Positions 34,885 through 38,689 of a DNA stretch of 38,689 nt are shown in pieces. The notes below the pieces were generated by a model, which saw only the letters and a program-made list of their open reading frames with translations, was not told the DNA's origin and did no database searches. Source of the stretch: an uncultured Rhizobiaceae group bacterium (GTDB lineage: Bacteria > Pseudomonadota > Alphaproteobacteria > Rhizobiales > Rhizobiaceae); contig CANMVS010000033.1 in NCBI GenBank assembly GCA_947501445.1, positions 1 through 38,689 on the forward strand, written 5' to 3'. The position numbers were made by a program, and so were the translations under genes. The first letter of the stretch is position 1. Every line of letters begins with the position of its first letter.

Positions 34885-35213
34885 CAGGATGATGCTCTTT
34901 GACCATGGGGCGTTGAGACCAGTTTTAAAAAAGTCCTGTCCTCACGCAGTAAAAATTTTTCCTTTTGCGCGAAAGCGTAATTCTCCTTACCCAGCGGATC
35001 ATTGGCCAAGCGCAATCGATAGGCCTCATATTCGGCCAGGCTGGGAATATTATAAACACCATAGGCCAGAGTACTTGACCCCTCATGCGGTGCAAAATAT
35101 CCAATGAGATCAGCCCCGCAGCGCGGAATAGCTTGTCCCCAGTTCCGTGCATAGCACTCAAATTGCTGTTTTTTGGTTGGATCAATGTGATAGCGAATTA
35201 CACAGGTCAGCAC
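34884..35213 (-). CDS. NIPSNAP family protein
   Basis: A 109-residue single-domain NIPSNAP-type ferredoxin-like protein. The pattern VLTCVIRYHIDPTKKQQFECYARNW, LIGYFAPHEGSSTLAYGVYNIPSLAEYEAYRLRLANDP is typical of the bacterial family, including the conserved ARNW and Y-x-x-YR. The start is the GTG at 35213 with AAAGGA seven bases upstream; ATGs further upstream do not have a site. It overlaps the hydrolase-ABM gene and is translated first. The molecular role of bacterial NIPSNAPs is not established. Confidence 0.88.
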   Translation of the reverse strand: MLTCVIRYHIDPTKKQQFECYARNWGQAIPRCGADLIGYFAPHEGSSTLAYGVYNIPSLAEYEAYRLRLANDPLGKENYAFAQKEKFLLREDRTFLKLVSTPHGQRASS

Positions 35214-35217
35214 GCGA

Positions 35218-35548
35218 TTATCCTTTGTTATGAAAGAACGCCAAACATAACGCATTACCAATAGCCAATGTTTCGACGAGCGTCGAAATATGATATTCGA
35301 GGGAATAGAAGAGCGCCGCGATGATCAACAGCGCTGCCCGGTCACTGTGAGGCGAGCGGCAGGTAGGTATCTGTGAGCCGATGTCTGGGTACCGTGGGCT
35401 GGGGCCACCCTGACCCCGCAATTAACCCAATGCCCAGACCCATCACGCACCCGGCAGACCCCACATCAATAAAGATATATTTCTCTCTCAGTAATGTGAA
35501 CGCCATTAACCTCCTGTATTTACGCCATAATTCCCAACATGAATATTC
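35218..35548 (-). pseudogene. Possible small membrane protein broken by a frameshift
   Basis: Two overlapping minus-strand frames upstream of the NIPSNAP gene each hold one hydrophobic helix. One frame reads about MAFTLLREKYIFIDVGSAGC then VMGLGIGLIAGSGW, and has AGGAGG close before its ATG near 35507. The other reads ALLIIAALFYSLEYHIST then LVETLAIGNALCLAFFH. A single shift near 35350 would join them into a two- to three-helix protein of about 95 residues ending just before the NIPSNAP start. This may be a decayed gene or chance, and no homologue is recognised. Confidence 0.25.
35271..35288. promoter_or_regulatory. Palindrome upstream of the NIPSNAP/hydrolase genes
   Basis: TTTCGACG-AG-CGTCGAAA is a perfect eight-base inverted repeat 58 bases before the NIPSNAP start. 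It may be an operator for the two-gene operon or lie inside the possible broken gene. The rest of the 455-base gap up to the aldehyde dehydrogenase shows nothing else I can support. Confidence 0.35.
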
Positions 35549-35668
35549 GGTAACTTGTATCGGACAATACCCCAAACGATATTCGTATTATCGAAACAAG
35601 ACAGGCCCGTTTTTCATCGGGGGCGTCTGCAACCTCAAATGAAGGCACGTTTAGAAGGAGTAAGTGTC

Positions 35669-37093
35669 GTGAGAAATTGTGTAAAATTTTATGTGGATGG
35701 GCAATGGTATGTGCCAGAGGTCTATACCTGTCTTGAACTCATCAACCCGTCAACTGAAGAGCCCTCAGGGAGCGTTGCACTTGGTACAGCCGACGATGTT
35801 GATATGGCAGTCATTGCCGCAGGACGCGCTGCGGAAAGCTACGCCCTCACCAGCCGCGCTGAGCGTATTGCCCTACTGGAGCGCATTCTGGATGGATACC
35901 GATCGCGGGCAGACGATCTGGCCGAAGCCATGGGCCTTGAAATGGGTGCGCCGATTACATTCTCGCGCCAGGCACAGGTGGGTGTCGGTGAAGCACATTT
36001 CGTCTCAGTCATAGCAGCACTGAAAAAATTTCAGTTTGAAAATGATAATGGCGCGACCCATTCACAAAAGGAACCTATTGGCGTTGTTGGTTTTATCACC
36101 CCGTGGAACTGGCCCATGAACCTCATCGCCTGCAAACTCGCTCCGGCGTTGGCAACCGGCTGTACAGTTGTCTGGAAGCCCAGTGAATTTTCACCCTATT
36201 CTGCAACAGTACTGATGGAGATTCTGCACGACGCGGGTGTTCCCGCAGGCGTCGTCAATATGATTTTCGGTGATGGTCCCTATGTCGGCTATGCACTTTC
36301 CTCCCACCCTCAGCTCGATATGATTTCGTTCACCGGCTCTGGACAGGCAGGCGTTGCTGTTGCTCAGGCTGCCTTCCCAACGATCAAACACGTCGCGCAG
36401 GAACCTGGTGGCAAATCCGTCAACATCATACTCGATGATGCAAATTTTGAACACGCAGTTGAAGCCGGTGTACGTAATATGTTCATTAATTCCGGCCAGA
36501 ACTGCAATGCACCATCACGCATGCTTGTCCCTGCCAGTCGGCAGATCGCGGCAGAAGCAATTGCCCGAAGGGTCGCCGGTGACGTTATCATTGGCCGTGC
36601 AGATGACCCCGATGCCACAATGGGCCCGGTGGTCAATGCCGTCCAATGGCACCATATTCAGGATTTCATCGGTTCTGGTATCAATGACGGGGCAACGCTG
36701 GTAACAGGCGGCACCGGTCTGCCGGATATCATTGGTGCGGGCTATTATGTCAAACCGACAGTGTTTTCAAATGTGAACAATGACATGACCATAGCCACGG
36801 ATGAAGTCTTCGGCCCGGTATTGTGTATACTCCCCTATGATACGGAAGAACATGCCATACAGATTGCCAATGACAGCCCCTTTGGCCTTTCGGCTTATAT
36901 CTCGTCAAGAGACACGCAAAGAGCCCGCTCCGTTGCCTCGCGTGTTCATGCAGGAACGATATTCATAAATCAGACGCTGGATTTCGGTGCCGGGTTCGGC
37001 GGCAGCAAACAGTCCGGTAATGGCCGCACATGGGGTGCCCACGGTTTTGAAGAATTTCTCGAAACCAAATCTTTCCTGGGTTCCGCAGCCTGA
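35669..37093 (+). CDS. Aldehyde dehydrogenase family protein
   Basis: A 474-residue NAD(P)-dependent aldehyde dehydrogenase. It starts at the GTG at 35669 because AAGGAG lies eight bases before it; the longer frame contains no conserved sequence. Motifs are GFITPWNWPMNLIACKLAPALATGC, the catalytic glutamate in QEPGGKS (Pro replaces the usual Leu of ELGGKS), the catalytic cysteine in NSGQNCNAPSR and the late DEVFGPVLCILPY. The QEPGGKS and GQNCNAPSR variants are found in a subgroup annotated only as aldehyde dehydrogenase. It is divergent from the NIPSNAP-hydrolase pair and could oxidise an aldehyde they release, but this is inference. Confidence 0.92.
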   Translation: MRNCVKFYVDGQWYVPEVYTCLELINPSTEEPSGSVALGTADDVDMAVIAAGRAAESYALTSRAERIALLERILDGYRSRADDLAEAMGLEMGAPITFSRQAQVGVGEAHFVSVIAALKKFQFENDNGATHSQKEPIGVVGFITPWNWPMNLIACKLAPALATGCTVVWKPSEFSPYSATVLMEILHDAGVPAGVVNMIFGDGPYVGYALSSHPQLDMISFTGSGQAGVAVAQAAFPTIKHVAQEPGGKSVNIILDDANFEHAVEAGVRNMFINSGQNCNAPSRMLVPASRQIAAEAIARRVAGDVIIGRADDPDATMGPVVNAVQWHHIQDFIGSGINDGATLVTGGTGLPDIIGAGYYVKPTVFSNVNNDMTIATDEVFGPVLCILPYDTEEHAIQIANDSPFGLSAYISSRDTQRARSVASRVHAGTIFINQTLDFGAGFGGSKQSGNGRTWGAHGFEEFLETKSFLGSAA

Positions 37094-37165
37094 ATGCACC
37101 AACAAAATCACAGATCGACACCGTTGTCTCGTTTCTGACAAAACGTGAATCGGTCAGATGAGCTG

Positions 37166-37456
37166 TCATTCTTCCTGTTCCATAACCTCGGCACGCGCCT
37201 TCTCCGCGTTGATACTGCGCCGCAACATACGGTAGTCCAACACACCAATAATTGCGGCAACAAAAGAAAGCGGCATCAACAGAATACCAATCCATTCCAG
37301 CCAGTAAATTGCACTCAGTTTTAACAACCCGGCGCCGGATACGAAAAGGGCGATGGCCGTGTTGAGATAGGATAGCAATGTACGCCGATTGGCCAGTTCG
37401 GTTCGCACAATAGCCAAAACCAGGTTATCGACTGAGCGCCGTTCGCTATTATCCAT
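37166..37456 (-). CDS. Small DUF202-like membrane protein
   Basis: A 96-residue protein with the DUF202/YidH pattern RTELANRRTLLSYLNTAIALFVSGAGLLKL, followed by a second hydrophobic segment (WIGILLMPLSFVAAIIGVLDY) and a charged tail RMLRRSINAEKARAE. Two or possibly three membrane passes are expected. Function is unknown for the family. It is convergent with the aldehyde dehydrogenase gene and has repeat copy C upstream of its start. Confidence 0.75.
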   Translation of the reverse strand: MDNSERRSVDNLVLAIVRTELANRRTLLSYLNTAIALFVSGAGLLKLSAIYWLEWIGILLMPLSFVAAIIGVLDYRMLRRSINAEKARAEVMEQEE

Positions 37457-37519
37457 GTAACCCTCACTAATTGTGCAAATATAGTAGATTGCTTTTGAAA
37501 GTATTGAAACCGGCAGCTT

Positions 37520-37673
37520 TCAAGGCACACCGTGCCTTATCGATGGGCCACGGTTACCCGCGCAGCGGCACGCGCGAATTGCGCGTCGGGGCTTATGCCC
37601 CGCCCCGTCTGGAGCCAGCGCCGCAGGCGCGATAGGTCGTGAAGACATTTATACAAAACCATCAGGGGGCAGC
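37520..37673. repeat. Structured repeat, copy C (half 2 only)
   Basis: Matches half 2 of copies A and B from GGCACACCGTGCC to GAAGAC (37641-37646), and continues through the A-B linker (ATACAAAACCATCAG matching CTACAAAGCTATCAG). Homology stops around 37665-37673, just where the next unit would begin. The hairpin GGGGC-ttat-GCCCC here is fully paired, whereas copy B has GGGCC-tgat-GGCCC. Confidence 0.8.
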
Positions 37674-37867
37674 ATGAGTTTCCAATCTGCCGGACCTTGG
37701 CAATGCGCACCGCGAGACTGAAGCATGATCGCGGGCAATAGTATCTGCTCTATTAATCGAGCATGGCTGATGGGGGTGGCTGAGGGTGGTGCGAGTACTG
37801 AACCCGAATATCAATTGGTTCGCCCGCTATTCAGTGTTACTTTAAAAACCGATGGCGGGAGGCAGCG
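37674..37867. promoter_or_regulatory. Leader of the ABM gene inside the repeat-flanked block
   Basis: About 190 bases without a gene or repeat. A weak promoter-like pair TTGGTT (37815-37820) and TACTTT, 17 bases apart, lies about 25 bases before the GGGAGG ribosome site of the ABM gene. Nothing else is recognised. Confidence 0.3.
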
Positions 37868-38347
37868 ATGCAGAAATTTGGAATTCTGCGTTTGACTTTT
37901 ATTGTGGGCGTGGTGGCGTTTTGCACCCTTGCGCAGGGCATAAGGGCCGAGGACGAAGCGCGACAAACGCAGGAAGGAAAGAAGATGAGCAGATCGGAAA
38001 TTTCTTGGGTGTTCGCCGTAAAGGTCAAGCAGGGAGCCGAGGAAAAACTGAAGGCGATGATTGTTGAAATGTCGGAACAGGCCGAAGCTACGGAGCCGGG
38101 AACGATTGGTTATCAATGGTCGATCAGCCATGACGGCAGCTCTGGGCAGGTGCACGAGCAGTATCGTGATTCAGAAGCGGCGCTCAGCCATTTGGCATCA
38201 TTCAACGAAAACTTCGCGGCCCGGTTAATGAACCTCGTCGAGCCGACAGGCATGGTGGTGTTTGGCCCAGCCAGCACGGCGCTTAAAAAGGAACTGGAGG
38301 GCGCCAACCCAGTCTATATGATGCCCGCTGGCGGCTTTGTGCGCTGA
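37868..38347 (+). CDS. ABM-domain protein with predicted signal peptide (putative quinol monooxygenase)
   Basis: A 159-residue protein. Residues about 1-27 look like a signal peptide (KFGILRLTFIVGVVAFCTLAQ, then GIRAED). From residue 40 it is an ABM domain: MSRSEISWVFAVKVKQGAEEKLKAMIVEMSEQAEATEPGTIGYQWSIS, then VHEQYRDSEAALSHLASFNENF. GGGAGG lies six bases before the ATG. A second ATG at residue 40 (37985) also has AGGAAAG before it and would give the cytoplasmic domain alone. The gene fills a 700-base block that interrupts the repeat exactly between two units. Its codons end in G or C more often than those of its neighbours by eye, which with the flanking repeats suggests transfer or a mobile cargo. 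Confidence 0.85.
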   Translation: MQKFGILRLTFIVGVVAFCTLAQGIRAEDEARQTQEGKKMSRSEISWVFAVKVKQGAEEKLKAMIVEMSEQAEATEPGTIGYQWSISHDGSSGQVHEQYRDSEAALSHLASFNENFAARLMNLVEPTGMVVFGPASTALKKELEGANPVYMMPAGGFVR

Positions 38348-38373
38348 ACCGCTGTACTCCACTGAGCCAGATT

Positions 38374-38550
38374 GATCGGGGTGCAGCGCAGATGAGCGTT
38401 CCTGTGAACACGTGGGATTGGCTGGCGGGGTTGATTATTTCCATTCACGGCGCACCGGCGCTTGCGCGCCTGCCTCCATGGGCGGCCTATCGGCCGGGCC
38501 GCGGTTGCGGCCTGTTTGAGTGCCATGCGGGATGGCAGCGGGTGCTGCGA
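38374..38550. repeat. Structured repeat, copy D (half 1 only)
   Basis: Starts at GATCGGGGTGCAGCGCAG like copy B and follows half 1 through CACGGCGCACCGGCGC and GGCCGCGGTTGCGGCC to GGTGCTGCG. One hairpin is shorter than in A and B (GGCC-tat-cGGCC in place of GGCC-aaattatt-GGCC) but is still paired. It ends about 24 bases before the rRNA terminator, and half 2 is missing here. Confidence 0.8.
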
Positions 38551-38573
38551 TCTGTTTTTCCTGACCCAAACGC

Positions 38574-38607
38574 AAAAGCGGCCCGGGGATTAACCCGGGC
38601 CGCTTTT
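38574..38607 (-). terminator. rRNA operon terminator
   Basis: Arms AAAAGCGGCCCGGG and CCCGGGCCGCTTTT pair over 14 bases around GATTAA. Read on the minus strand it lies about 40 bases after the 5S gene and ends in TTTT, a strong intrinsic terminator. Confidence 0.85.
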
Positions 38608-38646
38608 GTTTATGTATTGAGAAGATATTTCTTTGCGCTTAACAGA

Positions 38647-38689
38647 CCTGGCGGCGACCTACTCTCCCGCGTCTTGAGACGAAGTACCA
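38647..38689 (-). rRNA. rrf: 5S ribosomal RNA, 3' end (partial)
   Basis: The minus strand reads TGGTACTTCGTCTCAAGACG then CGGGAGAGTAGGTCGCCGCC and AGG, the conserved 3' end of alphaproteobacterial 5S rRNA. The rest lies beyond the window. It marks the end of a ribosomal RNA operon transcribed right to left. Confidence 0.93.

Noticed and set aside
37520-38550. Insertion sequence or integron
   Set aside because: No transposase, integrase, terminal inverted repeats or recognisable attC core sites were found, so only a cassette-like arrangement can be claimed.

Overview
The window looks like chromosomal DNA of an alphaproteobacterium, most likely Hyphomicrobiales or a relative. The pointers are the fused indolepyruvate:ferredoxin oxidoreductase beside an Lrp-type regulator, the urtABCDE-ureDABCEFG order, the many LysR/LacI/TetR/ABC modules, and the 3' end of a typical alphaproteobacterial 5S rRNA on the minus strand at the right edge. 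I cannot name a genus. No transposase, phage gene, CRISPR array or tRNA was seen.

Layout. 1-623: two tandem copies of a ~340-base GC-rich repeat made of short hairpins (the first cut by the window edge). 644-5908: an Lrp/AsnC regulator divergent from an arylpyruvate-oxidoreductase/aminotransferase operon for aromatic amino acid catabolism. 6008-13925 (minus): an apparent eight-gene operon with a TorT-like binding protein, an RbsA-type ATPase and an RbsC-type permease, followed by pxpA (LamB/YcsF), a short biotin carrier, a biotin carboxylase, pxpB and pxpC. This reads as uptake plus ATP/biotin-type opening of 5-oxoproline or another lactam. A LysR regulator is divergent from it (14282-15202). 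A succinate-semialdehyde-type dehydrogenase and a LacI regulator follow on the minus strand.

18476-29141 is a complete urea module: urea ABC transporter UrtABCDE, urease UreABC and accessory proteins UreD, E, F and G, with many overlapping genes. A sigma-54-like promoter precedes urtA, a hairpin/T-run lies between urtA and urtB, and an unusual nested hairpin and a duplicated 15-mer lie in the leader. No nickel transporter is present.

29152-32412: a WYL regulator divergent from an unrecognised protein made of two related halves, then a TetR regulator and an MDR-family reductase that share an identical 15-base operator. 32688-37456: a Crp-like regulator, an alpha/beta hydrolase fused to an ABM domain, an overlapping NIPSNAP gene, an aldehyde dehydrogenase and a small DUF202-like membrane protein.

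37520-38550: the two halves of the left-end repeat reappear in reverse order, and a 700-base block carrying a predicted exported ABM protein sits at the point where two tandem units join on the left. The window closes with the rRNA operon terminator and 5S 3' end. The most novel features are this repeat family with its cassette-like cargo, the lactam-type operon fed by a TorT-like transporter, and the concentration of ferredoxin-like (ABM/NIPSNAP/duplicated) proteins in the last 9 kb.
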